Of a stretch of 64,000 nucleotides of DNA, positions 10,217 to 22,711 are shown in pieces. The stretch spans positions 5,704,001 to 5,768,000 of the forward strand of contig NC_046676.1 in assembly GCF_003369915.1 (NCBI RefSeq), given 5' to 3'. The notes under the pieces were generated by a model. The model was not told the DNA's origin. It saw only the letters and a list, made by a program, of their open reading frames with translations, and ran no database searches. The translations under genes were made by a program, and so were the position numbers. This DNA comes from Drosophila miranda (Eukaryota; Arthropoda; Insecta; Diptera; Drosophilidae). Numbering within the stretch: the first letter of the stretch is position 1; every line of letters starts with the position of its first letter.

Positions 10217-12468
10217 TGTAATGTGCCAGAAATTCATATTCGTAGAGGTGTGAGATTGTATGTACGGATGGAGGTTGTACATACTTTTTTTTGACGGTCA
10301 GACACCAATAGTATAGCAAGATTTCGGAAAGTGCACCTCTAGCTATGCTCTAACTAGCTCGCCGGAATGTCGTGGGATCTTTCCTACTCTCCTATCTGCT
10401 ATACGAACACATTCGCAAAGATGTTTTAGGTACACTTGATTTAATGTTCAAAAGGAACTCTACCAAAGAAATCAAAAAGAAAATAACGTGAATTTTAACT
10501 AACTGTTTAACCGACTACCGACAAATAGTCAGGCTATATTCCGTCGCTCTTGGGGACCTCAGATGACTTTGACCCCTTCTCTACCCTACCTCCCTACCTT
10601 TGTATGCCGTTTAATCGACAGCATAACCCTAATCGAGCGCATCTCTATTTGATCATCGGACTTCCTCAGGCTCTACTCAGGACAAACACGAAAGGTTTAA
10701 TGTTCCATTATTATCTACTAATTATTATTTAATAATTCAAAATTTAAGGGTTTGGACTTCATGGTTTTCCAGATAAGTATAAACTTAGCATAAAGTAATT
10801 AAATAAAGAAGGAGGAAATAGTAGCAAGTTATACCTAGTTATATGTGTATATGTATATAGGACTTATGTGTAGAGAATATGGCGTAAAAGATATTAAATT
10901 GGAAAGAAGAGAAAAATATGATAATTATATAACTAGAAGGCAAACGTGAAAGAAAAATTAGTAGCCGGTCCGCTTTAAATTATGGCACGGATATGGTTGT
11001 TTTATATACCGGAATAGAAGTTTTATAAGACAGATATATATTTCGAAAATACTCGAGAATTCCGTTTAAGGAAGTTTCGTAACTCACTCATACTTTATAC
11101 GAATTATCCGGCGTGTCCGTTGAGCTCAAGGGGCGACGTAGGAACATATTCTGAGGAAGGGAGAAAAATTATGAATATACAGGTCTTCACTTCTAATTCG
11201 GATGAAACACCGATTTTCTTTCCATTTCCATACCCGTACGACGATGATTTGCCACTCAACGGCTGATCTTAAAAAAATGTGGTTTTCATTTGCGCTAATT
11301 TCTAATTATGGGTAATTATATACATTATTGGTTTTTTTTTTTTTTTTTTTTTAAATCTAGACAATACAAAAATAGTTAGTGCGTAGCCTAATCTTTAATA
11401 AATGGAAAATCTCATGACGAGACTCAAAACTAATACTTTGGTACATTTTCACACGACGACTATTAAACGGCAGTGTGGATCGCCGCAGAATAATGTTTTA
11501 TTTTCACAGTTTGAGAGCCACTCCACACATTGCGAAGAACTACATGCGAAAGCCTTAGCCGCGCGCTTAATTCATAAGCGAGAAGGGAGACGAGTGCGGC
11601 ATATTAGTTTCTCCGAATTCGCAAGAAAACCATTCTTCTCGTCTTACTCCAAAATGTACTTCAGCTCAAGTATGCCTCCACATAACTTCGGGTTTCACTC
11701 TAGTATATCTTCGGACGGCTCTTTCTGGTTTATTTGGTTGTAGTTATCGTTGGTTTATGTAGATGCTGGTTCCTGGGAAATCCGAGGTCTTTCCCAGATC
11801 TACTAAGAAATCGATGGACTTTGACGACCTCGTTCTTGGAGGTGTCGAACGTAGTAAGATTTCCAGCCCTATGATACGAGACTGTTAAAGCTGTGTCACT
11901 ATTGTAAGGTCCTAATACCTTTTATTTTTCTTAATCCAAAAGGAATAATGTAGTCCATCAGAACTTCAATTTACTTGGCACGTGTTTGATTGCACAACGT
12001 TTTCAAATTCAATTGTATATATATATTTGTATAAAAAGACACATCCGAATTCGCACAGCTTCACTATAGCAATGATCTAGCCAGAAGTTCTATTACTTGC
12101 ATTAGCCCTTACGATCGGAACTTTACCTTCCACAACCAACGGGGTAATCGTACGATTTTAGACAAAGCTTACACCTTGCTTCCCTAGATAACGGAGTAAT
12201 CGTACAATGCTAAGCAAAGCTTACACATAGCTTCCACGACTAACGGAGTAATCGTATGATTTCTAGTAAAGCTTTAAAACATACCTCCCACAAATCCACG
12301 CTGCTTCTCTAAATTAGACATTAAGCTCTTCAATGGAAGCTTTAACTACTGCTCTCTTGTAATTGATCTCTTATCTTGTTTTTGTAAAGAGCAGAGTTAA
12401 TGTTAAACGCGAGGGCCGTACTTCCCAAGCTGTTCTCTGGAGTTTTAGAGTCACAACTGGCCACTACA
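10217..12468 (+). mobile_element. Solo LTR (2252 bp) of a long-LTR retroelement
   Basis: The segment begins TGTAATGTGCCAG, ends CTGGCCACTACA, and is flanked by GTTT on both sides (10213-10216 and 12469-12472), the 4-bp duplication used by gypsy-group integrases. The related block at 40.4 kb runs straight through this point without it, which gives the empty site. It contains a T21 tract (11332-11352), a TATAAAAAG box near 12033 and the 52-bp tandem repeats at 12138. No gag or pol sequence is present; the 113-codon frame at 11402 has no recognisable domain. Orientation is assumed from the TATA box. Confidence 0.75.
12138..12293 (+). repeat. Three tandem copies of a 52-bp repeat
   Basis: Units start at 12138, 12190 and 12242, each beginning AACGG(A/G)GTAATCGTA and containing AAAGCTT. 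The first two are closest; the third is diverged. They lie about 100 bp downstream of the TATA box in the solo LTR, so probably in R/U5. Confidence 0.75.
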
Positions 12469-12473
12469 GTTTC

Positions 12474-13502
12474 TCTAGCCTTTAAAGTCTCTGGGATCTA
12501 GGCGCTCATCGGTTCGCACAGACGGACATACATACATGGCTAAATCCATTCCGTCTGTCCGTCCGTCCGTCTGTCCGTCCCTATCAGCGCCTAGTGCTCA
12601 AAGACTATAAAAGCTAGAGCAACGACGTTTTATATCCGGTCTTCTGTGATATGTCACTGCTACAAGTGTATCTCAAAACTTTGCCCCGCCCCCTTCCGCC
12701 CTCACGACGGGCGAAAATCTGTGGCATCCACAAATTCAAAGATACGAGAAAACAGAAAACGCAGAATCGTAGGAGATGTCCATATCTTCTAGAGAGCAAA
12801 ATCTGAACCAGATCGTATTATTATTATAGCCAGAATCAAGAAAACAATTTCATTCTTTCTCGCTCTGTCTCTCTCTAACACACACGTAGCATAGGCGGCT
12901 TTGCTTAGAGTAAAACATTAGCGCCTAGATCTCAGAGACTATAAAAGCTAGAGCAACCAAATTTTGTATCCACACTCCTAATATATCGGACCGAGACGAG
13001 TTTGTTTCAAAATTTCGCCACACCCCCTTCCGCCCCCGCAAAGGATGAAAGTCTGGGGATATTCACAAATCTAAGAGACTATTAAGGCTAGAGTAACCAA
13101 ATTTGGTATCCGCACTTCTGTTAGATCTCACTATAAAACGTATATCTCAGAATTTCGCCCCACCCTTTTCCGCCCACACAAAGGACGAAAATCTGTTGCA
13201 TCCACAATATTGCACATTCGAAAAAACTAAAAACGCAGAATCATAGATAATGACCATATCTATCAGATTGCTGAATCTGGATCAGATCAGATCATTTTTA
13301 TAGCCAAAAGGAACAAATCAATTTGCACTGGCTACGCAGCCCCCGACGTCACGCTCAGACTGATTTTCTGTCTCTCTCGCACGCACTCCTTGTCGTGTCG
13401 TTTAATATTAGCGGCATCTGCCGGAGGAGAGCCATACTGACTTAGTATCGGGTATAACTGTAGAGTTGCGGTCTCCGCAGCAACTCACAACGTTCCCCCT
13501 CG
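12474..13502 (+). mobile_element. ISY/DINE-1 element (b), rearranged 5' end
   Basis: 12474-12557 is a minus-oriented DINE-1 fragment like the one at 40449. From 12558 the sequence is a plus-oriented ISY from its GTCC core to its CCCCCTCG end at 13502, including the subterminal GTATCGGGTATA and 3' hairpin. The canonical 5' end is missing. The right flank is LINE endonuclease sequence, as at 2976. Confidence 0.82.
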
Positions 13503-14013
13503 TTCTTTCTGTTTTGTTCTATGGAAATATAAATGAAGTTTAAATTTATTTGCGAAAAGTAATGCAAGATACCGCACGATACCACTTCCATTCCACTTGA
13601 TTCCCTCTGACACTAATACCCAACTGCTTAAGAACTATTAAAGCCGCCGGCGTGCTCAATTCAATTTGGGTTCGTTGGTATGGTCCGGCGATCCGCAATC
13701 GTCGGCTATGATACCTAGTAATGTACATTTGCCGAACGAGATTCTTTTCCTAGATGACTGTTTTAGTATGGGCTTATCCCAAGTAAATAATGTTTTTAAT
13801 AGGCTAAATAAGATTTTAGACTTAATTTTTGTTAGTTCGGATATAGATTGCCATGTTACATGTTGCGAACTCCCCATCGCGGAATGTGACATGCCTCATA
13901 TGCCGTTGGAATTCTTAGTCAATTTCCATTTTTATTCGCCCTGGGCGGAACCATATTATGAATGCTTCTTTTCTAGTGTAAGCCTGAATGCTTGTGTGGT
14001 TCGGTTGTCCTTG
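13503..14013 (+). mobile_element. Jockey-clade LINE, endonuclease fragment (copy L3)
   Basis: Same piece as 2976-3500 and 54545-55062, with a frame at 13666-14025 carrying the endonuclease C-terminal motifs and reading through the position where the 3.4-kb copy has a stop. It lacks three bases (TTC) just before the feo insertion point compared with the other copies. Confidence 0.75.
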
Positions 14014-14024
14014 AAGATAATTTA
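14014..14024 (+). repeat. Left target-site duplication of feo segment (copy C)
   Basis: AAGATAATTTA, matched by 16486-16496 on the other side of this feo copy. Confidence 0.6.
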
Positions 14025-14169
14025 ATTTTTATTGGGCCAACATCGAAAATAAATGAAACAGAGATAAACAGATAAAGGTACATAAAATAAAATCAAACAT
14101 AAAGCGCAAATAAAAATTCCAAATTCCAAAAATATAGGTACATTTTAGTAGTAATTTCGATAGATAATC

Positions 14170-16215
14170 TCATCGTGGATTCGGCCACATGCGACTTTCA
14201 CGTGGCGACGGGAGCTTCAATTGATTGCCAAATCGAGGCCTCTCCTCCTGATTGACCGCCTGCTTTGACGGTGTGTTGGCGGCCGACGCCACCGAATTGT
14301 GGTTTACGAGGACATGGCGAATTCGTGGCACAGCCACGCGATTGCGCTGATGCTGAGCCCCGCCGACGGGCAGCACTGAGGAGCGACTCGTGGGCACAAA
14401 TTCGTCATAGGAGATCCCGGCTTCGCGGTCATTTTCAGTGGTCTCATCGGTCATATACTCGGAATCGCTGGGCGATCTTGTATCCGGCACCGCTGATTTT
14501 GTGCGTGGCTTCTTTTTCGAGCGTGTGCCAAGGCTGCGTCTGCCCAATCCCCCGCTGCGACGCAATGTGTTGTCCAGGACGCGGACCCGCCTTAGTGGCG
14601 ACTTGGACGCCTTCAGCTGGCTGTTGGCCAGCCGATACCCCGAAGAGCTGGCGGCTGCTTATGGGTTTAATCGCTTGTGCAGATTCCCAGTGCTCTTGGT
14701 CATATTGGGAGTGATCAGCTGGATTGTTGGGGTCTTGCGCAACGACATTGTCGAGGTCGACATTGAGGACATGTTCTTCAAAGTTCGGGGCGTGCGAGAG
14801 GCCGTTGAACCGGCAGTCGGCGGTGGCATCATCAATTTGCTGCTGCTGCCCGTCCTCGTGGTGGGCGGGGCCTTCTTGCGGGCCGAGCTCTGCTTGGCCT
14901 GCCGATAGTTCTCCCATTCGCCAGCCATCAGCTCCAGTATGTTCTCGCCATAAACCAGAAACGGGCCATGCGATTGCACCTCATAGGCGTGCACCAGTTC
15001 AGTGATCTGCTGCTCAATCTTGGGCAGCTTCGAGATGGCCTTGCGTTCCTTTTCCTCTTTAAGGAGCTGGCCGCCACGATTTTTGAAACGATTCGGCTCG
15101 TTGGCCTTTGCCTCTAGAGCCTGCATGCGGGACCAAAGTTCTGCACGGCTCTCGTACAGATCGAAAATCTCCTTGTTGCACGTGTAGAAGCTCTTCAGAT
15201 CATCCAGCTCCAGCTCGTGCAGCTCCAACAGGTCTTCGTTGTAATACTTATTGTAGTAGTTGGAGAAACGCTTGCGCTCCTGCTGGCTCTTGAGCGTTAG
15301 ATCCCACCACTTGCTTATCTCGACGCGCAGCTGCTCGATGAACGTCTTGAGGTTCTGGCTGCGCAGTGCCTGGCAGCGCTGCAGCTCCGAATGGAGGATG
15401 TCATAGGTGCGCTGCGTATTCTCGGTGCACTCGCGCACTCGTCGCATGGCGCTCTCGTCCGTCTCCTGGAGGCGATCACACAGCACGTAGATCTTCTCGC
15501 GCATGTCATGGATTTTAGAGCGCAGCTCCTGGATCTGCTCGGCATAACTGTTGCGCATCTGCCGCAGCCGCTCTAGTGTCTCTGGTGTTAGATTGTGGCT
15601 CAGATCGTTCAGTAGGCGATCCTCTGCATCGGTCTGGGGCATCAGCTCGAGCATCTTCATGTCATGCTTGATGGCCTTGCGCAGCTGGTCCAGCTCCGTC
15701 TGGCGCACTGCGCGCTGAGAGCGCAGGTTGTCGAGATGGTCGCGAAAGCCGTCCATCTCATCGGGCAGGGGCAGCGGGTCCGCCAGTAGAGGGAGCGGCA
15801 GTGCGCCCAGCTCTTCGCAGAGCTGCTCCTGCTGGAGCAGCAGCTCCCCGATCTCCGCCCGACGTTTCGAGAGCTCCTCGCGCAGATGCTCAATGCTTTT
15901 GTCCAGCTTCAGCTGCCATATGATCAGTGGCACATCGTCGGGCCTCTGACCAATGTCCACCGTCTCATGGAGGAGTCGGGTGAGGTCGCTGGCCTCGGCT
16001 CGGAGTGCGGCTATGTCATCCAGGATGGCCGCCTGCTTCTCCCGCGACTCGGTCAGAAGATCCGTATAGAAATTATCCGCGTGCGCCTTGAGTTTGTGCA
16101 GAAAGTCCTCGCATGTCTTCAGCTCGAACATGAGGGACCACATTGAATGGAGCTGCTCCACATGCTCGCCAGTCACATCAAGGATCTCTTCCTTGATGGA
16201 GGTTGGGTCAACAAT
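14170..16215 (-). pseudogene. feo: feo pseudogene, copy C
   Basis: Intronless feo copy without the 5-bp deletion seen in copies B and D, so the spectrin core runs in frame into the Ser/Thr- and Arg-rich tail. It is broken by a TAA at 14661-14659 (a Ser codon elsewhere), which truncates the protein at about residue 518 of 681 and removes most of the basic tail. The likely start codon is also lost: ATG is ATT at 16215-16213. An in-frame ATG 24 codons upstream (16287) would still allow a start. The remaining tail downstream of the TAA is open to the stop at 14172-14170. Confidence 0.85.
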
Positions 16216-16485
16216 AGCCAATAGGAATGGGTCTTGTATTCGCGAATGGAAGGAATTTATGTGATGTGTGCAGGATTTCGATTGCACAATGTGTTGCTCA
16301 AGGAAAATGCCTCCGCACAGATAAGTGACGCCTCTCGTGTTGGCACAAATTGCACAATGAAAATTTTGTGTGCTTGATTTGACTCATGCCTCAAAGCACA
16401 AAACAAGTTGATTCTGATTGATGTGCGGCCAAAAAAACACCTACTTTATATTGCAAATAAGTTCCTTCAAGGTTTTCCAGTTGTA

Positions 16486-16496
16486 AAGATAATTTA
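16486..16496 (+). repeat. Right target-site duplication of feo segment (copy C)
   Basis: AAGATAATTTA, paired with 14014-14024. Confidence 0.6.
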
Positions 16497-17195
16497 GGAT
16501 GAGAAATGTGTTTACTAAAGCAGAATGCCACCGCACAGACTCGAATGACGCCAGACAAAATTTCGGTAAATTCAAAATGATGCTATTAGGGATAATATGT
16601 TAAATGTTAATTGGGCTTCTGTTCTCTCGCATCCTAGTGTAGACACGTCCTATAATGTTTTCCTGCATACGGTCCGTCGTATTATTGGTAACAATGCTTC
16701 CAAAAGGGTGCATGGCTCCTATAGACTGCCGTGGTATACGAAGGGTCTTATGAAATATAAGAATCTTCGTAATAAGTACTTTAAACGGTTTGGTAAGACC
16801 CGGGACCCTGTAGATTGGGCAAGGTATGTGCAACATAAGAGGGAGTTTGCTTTTTTAGGCAAATTTTTGTATAACCAATATATTGCCGACGTTGAGAGGG
16901 AACTTTAAGTCAATCCCAGGTCTTTTTGGCATTTTATAAAGTCCAAAAGGTCAACGAGCTCTCTTCCTTCCGTTATGAACCTGGGCAGCTTGAGCGCTAA
17001 TACGGATAATGGTATAGCAAACCTTTTTTCTTCTTTCTTTAGCTCAAATTTTGAGCCATACGCAGCTTGGCACAGTTTCGATGTCTTAAACTCTATACCC
17101 TCGGTGGTCAATATTGGTACACTCGATGTATCGGAAGAGGACATTTTGGTGGCAATTGATGAATTCGATAATTCTAATAAACCCGACTGTGATGC
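16497..17195 (+). mobile_element. Jockey-clade LINE, linker and RT N-terminus (copy L3, left part)
   Basis: Linker frame 16597-16908 with the shared TAA, then the RT frame from 16975, interrupted after DNSNKPDCD by the LTR element at 17196. The LINE continues at 27037 with CATTTCTGCC, so this is one LINE copy split by a later insertion. Confidence 0.88.
17192..17195 (+). repeat. Left 4-bp target duplication (ATGC) of LTR element 1
   Basis: ATGC here and at 27037-27040 flank the element. This is the 4-bp size typical of gypsy-group integration. Confidence 0.75.
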
Positions 17196-19667
17196 TGTAG
17201 TGGTCGCTTGTCGGGCGGATAGGAAAGCATATTTGTGTTCTTCGCCTGAAAGTATGCCCGATGGTATTTGTACAATTTATATATTTATGTATATTATATA
17301 TATAAATATATTTATATATATTATATTATTAATACAAGTATATATCACACCTCACCGAGATACTTATTAATTATTAAGTTTAGTCCCCATAGTTAGTGTA
17401 TAGTTAGGTTGGCTTAATTTCTTGTTGTGGTGTTACATGTTAAATGTTCCTGGTCGTGTGGGGGCTAGCGCCATCTAGGGTTGATATTAAGAATATGCTT
17501 AAAAACGAACAAAAATCTCCCCACCATGTCCATAACCATTCAAGGTGAATGGCGAAGGATCGTGCAAAGGCAGATCCGGAGAACAAAATTTTTGTTGGTC
17601 AGTAGATCCGCCCAAATCTTTCTTTCTCCTCGTGGCCGTACAAGCATTCAGTTGCGCGGTGAGAAAAAAAAATAATAAAAATAAAATTAAACCGCCGTAA
17701 ATAACCGTGGTGTGAAACCAAAGTGCACTCGATCGGGAAAAAAGAACCCAAGAAAGCAGATTGGGCTCTAATCGAAAACTTTCCGCTTGGGGGTGAGCAG
17801 CCCCAACAAAAAAAAAAAAAAAAACACCTGGAGAAAGAAGGAATTAGCACCTCAACCCCATCCCCCTATTTTCGCAGTGCCAGTTCCAACCGGAATCGGC
17901 ACTTAGTTTGGGAATTATCCAAAAGCTGCAGCCCGAGCTTTAAGCCCCCACACTACGAACCAGCTGATCCACCAAGTCGCGGGCAGTGAACTTTGGCTGC
18001 GCGAGACGAGGACAGCCGTCTGAACGGGCTTAGTGCGGCGAAGTGGCGTAACCGTTTCGCATTCAAAACCGGGCCAAGAAACGGAAACCGGTGCTTGCAG
18101 TCAGCGTAGGACCGAAGCCGCTTAAATGTTCCTACCGGGGGGGAAAAAATAGTGCACCACGTGTGTACATAACCTCCCGGCGACCCCTAGTGGTATCGCC
18201 TCTCTTGTTCTTCTCGTGATTCGGCCTTACTGTTCCAAACGTTTATTTAAAGTGCAGTGGAGGCCAGCGTTTGTCTTATGTGCACGTTAGTGTCATTATG
18301 TAGTCTGAATGAAAACTGTAAGAGATGTGCTCACATACATATGTATACACCGCCCACTGAAAGCCACTGAGGCCAGTAAGATCCCACCGTGACTCGCATT
18401 CCCTTGAACCTCGCAGTCCGTTGATATGTCTGTTTTTGTGTAGTTGGATATACTTAGTGTTAATTGTAACAGAAAAAAAAAACCAGAAAAAAAACCCACC
18501 AACACATGGAAAGTTTGAAAATGCATTTGATAAAAGCTTAAAAGTTTGAGCTTAAAAGCGTCCGCTCGTCCGGGTCCCCTCCGCGAGCTTATGCCATGCA
18601 GCACGCGCTGTACGATTTTGTTTTTGGTTTGCAGGTAAAAGTTTAATGCACCCACACACAGCCACACGCCCAGCTACGAAAGATCTTTCGCCGCGGGAAC
18701 ACAAACAAAAACTGAGTGAGCTTTATAATATACCAACAACATTTAATTTTATTGCCTCCCAAAATTCCGCGAGCGTGGCAAAAGCTTCGTTCTTTTTTGC
18801 TAGAGCTGTTTGTCGGTCGTTGACCTCACACTTTTAAAGTAGTCACAGCTGATTGGCCTTCTGCCTTTACAATACGCTTGGTAGAACGAATAGTATGTCC
18901 AACTACTCCCTGAAGCCGATGTGCTGGGACATGTGTACCTATATTGCGCTATAGTATTATCTTTCTATCTAAGGAAAAATCATTAGTTTATATCGCACTA
19001 TAAAATATCGTATATGCACTTATAACTATTTACACTTATCGTATTTATTTATCTAAATATTCCCTAGTAATAATAGCTATATCTCTTGTGACGCTTTTCG
19101 TTCCTCCTTTTGTCCATTTAGCCTTGTCTTGGAGTTCTCGGTTAGTGTTTCTTTTTTCTTGTAACATGAATATAGTATCTGAATATAGTTTCTAATAAAA
19201 TGATTGTTAAGATGAATATGTGCTAGACGTTACCGCAGTTGGGGGAACCATGCCGCTCGTGAGCGAAATAGGATGACCAATACCGGACACTCCAGGGATC
19301 CTGGTATTATTATTGGCTCTTTCAGGATCATGGTAGGGTGGGCGTGGCACGACTCCGTGCCAGCAAAACAGAGATGTCCGCCGCGGTGGTAGATCCCTAC
19401 TCCTTCTCTGCACTATCTTTGCCCCACTATACTTTCCGTACCCCTAACGATCCTTTCCTTGTCTGTCCCCCTCCCATTACCAAAAAGAGTACGCGAATTT
19501 TAATAAAATAATACCAGCAGGAGCGAAGCAACCTAACTGGAGAGTTACCCCAAAGAACCCATCCCCATTTCCGACCAGAGATCAGCCGTGGAAGCGAGCG
19601 CGTACTCCTTCTCAGTTAGCCGACCACCAGCTTCATCGTGCGAAGATTCTCTTCGTTACTCGTTACA
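17196..19667 (+). repeat. 5' LTR of element 1 (2472 bp)
   Basis: Runs from TGTAGTGG to GTTACA. The right 1287 bp (18381-19667) match the 3' LTR remnant. It contains a (TA)-rich tract at about 17275-17345, an A-run at about 17808-17824, and the segment CATGGTAGGGTGGGCG near 19328, also found in the LTR of element 2 (about 34718). Confidence 0.85.
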
Positions 19668-19684
19668 GTAATAATTATTTTATT

Positions 19685-19702
19685 TGGCGCCCAACGTGGG
19701 GC
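19685..19702 (+). other. Primer binding site for tRNA-Lys
   Basis: TGGCGCCCAACGTGGGGC is the complement of the 3' end of Drosophila tRNA-Lys(CUU), 18 of 18 bases from my knowledge of that tRNA. It lies 17 nt after the end of the 5' LTR, an unusually long spacer. Confidence 0.8.
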
Positions 19703-20882
19703 CGAAAGGCCTGAAGGTCAGGGTTGACGTAATTCTAAACGTTACAAAGCGGAATTACATTAACTTATATGGTTGTGTGTGACCCCAGCCAAACTTGACC
19801 CCGAAGCAGAAAAATTGTTGAGAAAGTCCATAACACCTGCGAGCAGTGCATAGTCATGCACTGGCTTAAGACTTTTGTTCCCTGTTTCCCACCCCCCTTC
19901 CTTAAAGCCTTCCTCTTTTCCTGGAATTGGATCCTGTGATGGTGGATGCTTATTAGTTTCCGATAACGGTTAGCCCGCATCGGAGTATGATCCATAACCC
20001 TTGCTCGATGGTAAGCTGCTCTGGAATCGATAATAGCTTCACCATAGCTTTATTGCCGAGCGGTATATGCCATAGCAGTGAAATCTAGATGGATTCACTG
20101 GTATGTGGAAGTTGGCTGGACACAGGGTTATTAGTGGAGTAAATCTACGACCTGCCGCTATACAGAAGCATATTAGTGAATACATTCGCCCGTATCCCTT
20201 GGAAATTGACAGGTACCTTGGGTAGCTTTGGTTCAGTTGTCGCCGGAGTCAGCTAGAAGAATCAAAATTATTTTTTTGTTGCCGCTCAACTCGAATCGGG
20301 GTTATTAGGGTGCCTCCGTCTTTTGTTTCTCTCTCTACTTTCTAGTGATTGGTCTATTCGTGCGCCGATTTATACAGCAGGTTATCGCCGGCCGAACGTG
20401 GTACCCCTGGTGCTGGTGCGTTTCTTCGTGCTACGTTTCCGGCCCGGACCGATAATGGCTGCGAAAAAGGTATAGGTCGTAGCACGCAGAGACTATTACA
20501 AACTCCCCGTAGCCGCTTCGGTAATGTTCCTCGATGGGCGGCTGACGAACACCGTCGTGATCCTGGTATGGGCACGCGGGCAAGAACGTCGTCCGTCCCT
20601 ATGTTTAGGCGTTCGCCGCAGACAGGAAAAGGCCTAGAGCTACTACTTGGGTCACGATTGCCGAAGATACCTTTTCTTTATTTCCCCCTTTTTCGCTCTA
20701 CCACGCATAGTTATTGGCAACCTTTCGGAGGGAAAGGGTTGCATGGTTTCCCCCAAAATCTCTCTATCAAAGATCGTTTTTTTTTGCTTTCCCCGTTATT
20801 ATTGTTTTTTTTGTTAATATTTGTCTGAACTAGATTTATAGGAACGTGCTTAAAGCTAGTTAATATATAGGATAACTTTACA
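19703..20882 (+). other. Untranslated leader of LTR element 1
   Basis: About 1.2 kb between primer site and gag start without a convincing coding frame. A packaging signal may lie here, but I see no diagnostic motif. Confidence 0.5.
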
Positions 20883-22467
20883 ATGCCGGTAGACCGAAGC
20901 CCGGATTATAGGATTCAGCCAAAAGAGAGCGAAACCGTTTGCTGTGTATGCACGCAAGAAGTCGAATACCCAGGCCAACTATTAGCTACCAGCTGTAACC
21001 ATTATTTCCATCACACCTGCTTTAGTGCACGTTCAGGAAATAAGAAAGTCTGTCCAGTGTGCAGAACTGCGCTGAGCAAATCGACCCTTAATTTGGCAGA
21101 AGAACTAGAAGCAGCTCAAGCCCCAGGCAACCAACCAGGGGCAGTTGCAGTGACCAGATCCCGTTCGAAAACACTTAAATCACAGCAAAACCAATTATCC
21201 GCAGCCAATATGCAGAGTGGGGTCCGAAGTGTTAGCCAACCCGAAGGGCCTAGTGTGTCCGGTCCAATGGCCGCTCCAGATCGTCCTAGAGGCCAACCGC
21301 CAAATTCTGCGGCAGCAGTGGTGTCAGCTTCAGCAGCTCGAACGGGTCTGCCAGCCACGGATGGTAGCTTGCAACAGACCATTGCGGACGCAGTGACAGC
21401 CGCACTAGCACAGCACACTCAAATGCTAGCTAACGCGATTGAAGCGGGGTTTCAAAGATTGTCGCTCCAGAATGCAGCTCCAGTTCCAACGGAAAGGGTA
21501 CACCCAGCCCATAGGCAGTCCTCTCCCGTTAGGTCAAATCAATCCTTTGAGCAACTCTTTAGGTTATCCGCCAGGGAAAACGCAGCATTGCCAAACTCAG
21601 CGTCCGAGCGACCGACTAACTTGTCAGCCCCACCCGAGTCGCAGCAATCACATCAGTTGCGCGCGGATCGGATTAGCCAGATAATCGCGAACTGGAAGTT
21701 GAGATTCTCAGGGCGCTCATCTATGTCAATAGATGATTTTTTGTATCGCGTCGAAGCTCTGACCAGCCAGACATTAGATAGCAATTTTGAATTGTTATCT
21801 CGCTACGCGAGCAACCTGTTCGAAGGAAGCGCGGGTGAATGGTACTGGAGGTATCATAAAAGCGTACCAAGAGTGCGCTGGATTGATCTCTGTATTGCTC
21901 TGAGATCGCAGTTTTCGGACGGCAGAACAGATTTAGAAATCAGAACCGCGATCACCCAGAGGAAGCAGAAAGTCAACGAACCGTTTGACAGTTTTTATGA
22001 GGCCATAGTGGCGCTTGCAGACAAGCTCGTGCAGCCGATGACCGAGCAGTCCTTGTTAGAGGTGTTGCGAGCAAATCTGCTCAATGAGATACAACATGAG
22101 ATTTTATATGTGCCCATACCGAACATTGTGCAGTTGCGACAAGTGGTCCGCAAGCGTGAAAGGTTCATCGAAAATACTGCTAAGCCAATCCCGGCTACTC
22201 GACGATTTGTTCCTCGCAATCAGGTGAACGAAATGTCCATCCAGACAGAAGGTCTGGCAGAAGCCGATTCGGAAGAAGCTGACGCTTTTGATATCGACGC
22301 GATGACGCTTTCTTGCTGGAATTGCAATAAACAAGGCCACCGACGGTGGTAAGCGGGACACATATAAACCATCGTGCCGAAAATGTAGCTCGTCAAAAAA
22401 CGAGTTGGCTCGTGCACCGATATCGAGTGCACGCAAGTTAGTGTCGAAGGCAACGAATACGGAGTAA
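20883..22467 (+). pseudogene. gag: gag of LTR element 1, RING finger at N-terminus, frameshifted
   Basis: The structural polyprotein. Residues 20-60 form a complete RING-H2 ligand set: C20-x2-C23-x14-C38-x-H40-x2-H43-x2-C46-x10-C57-x2-C60. A low-complexity Gln/Ala/Ser linker follows, then a retrotransposon capsid-like region (about residues 260-450) beginning ISQIIANWKLRFSG. The first zinc knuckle starts CWNCNKQGH but the frame ends at a TAA (22350-22352). The second knuckle (YKPSCRKC) lies in the +1 frame up to 22467, so a small deletion has fused and shifted the knuckles. The homologue at 28553 is intact here. The slippery site for pol is preserved downstream. Confidence 0.82.
22395..22401 (+). 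promoter_or_regulatory. Putative -1 frameshift heptamer between gag and pol
   Basis: A AAA AAC in the frame of the second zinc knuckle, the same heptamer and context as in element 2 (29866-29872). Shifting here enters the protease-proximal frame. Confidence 0.5.
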
Positions 22468-22711
22468 CCGGGGCTACGTCAAGCTCACTCCCCCTACCTC
22501 CTGACATGATAACGACCACTATGATACCAGTACAGGACGACGATCAGGAAACGACCCCTGCGCCTAGCAAAACTCGAGACCGTAAGCGTAGGAAGCTGTT
22601 CCGCACGCAGAGTAAAAATGCAGAGCATTATTAGCCTCTGTTATTAGTAATATCACAGACCTACGACCCTACGCCAATGTCACTCTGTTTGGCAAGACGA
22701 TAAGTGGATTA

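Noticed and set aside
11402..11743. 113-codon ORF inside the solo LTR
   Set aside because: It has no recognisable domain, and the surrounding segment is fully explained as an LTR.
14265..14908. Plus-strand ORFs across feo copies (also 3662-4572, 55314-56161)
   Set aside because: They are exact complements of the feo C-terminal coding region and end or shift with feo lesions; no domain is visible.
20349..20828. 159-codon ORF in the leader of LTR element 1
   Set aside because: Its composition is irregular with no domain, and it lies between primer site and gag where no gene is expected.
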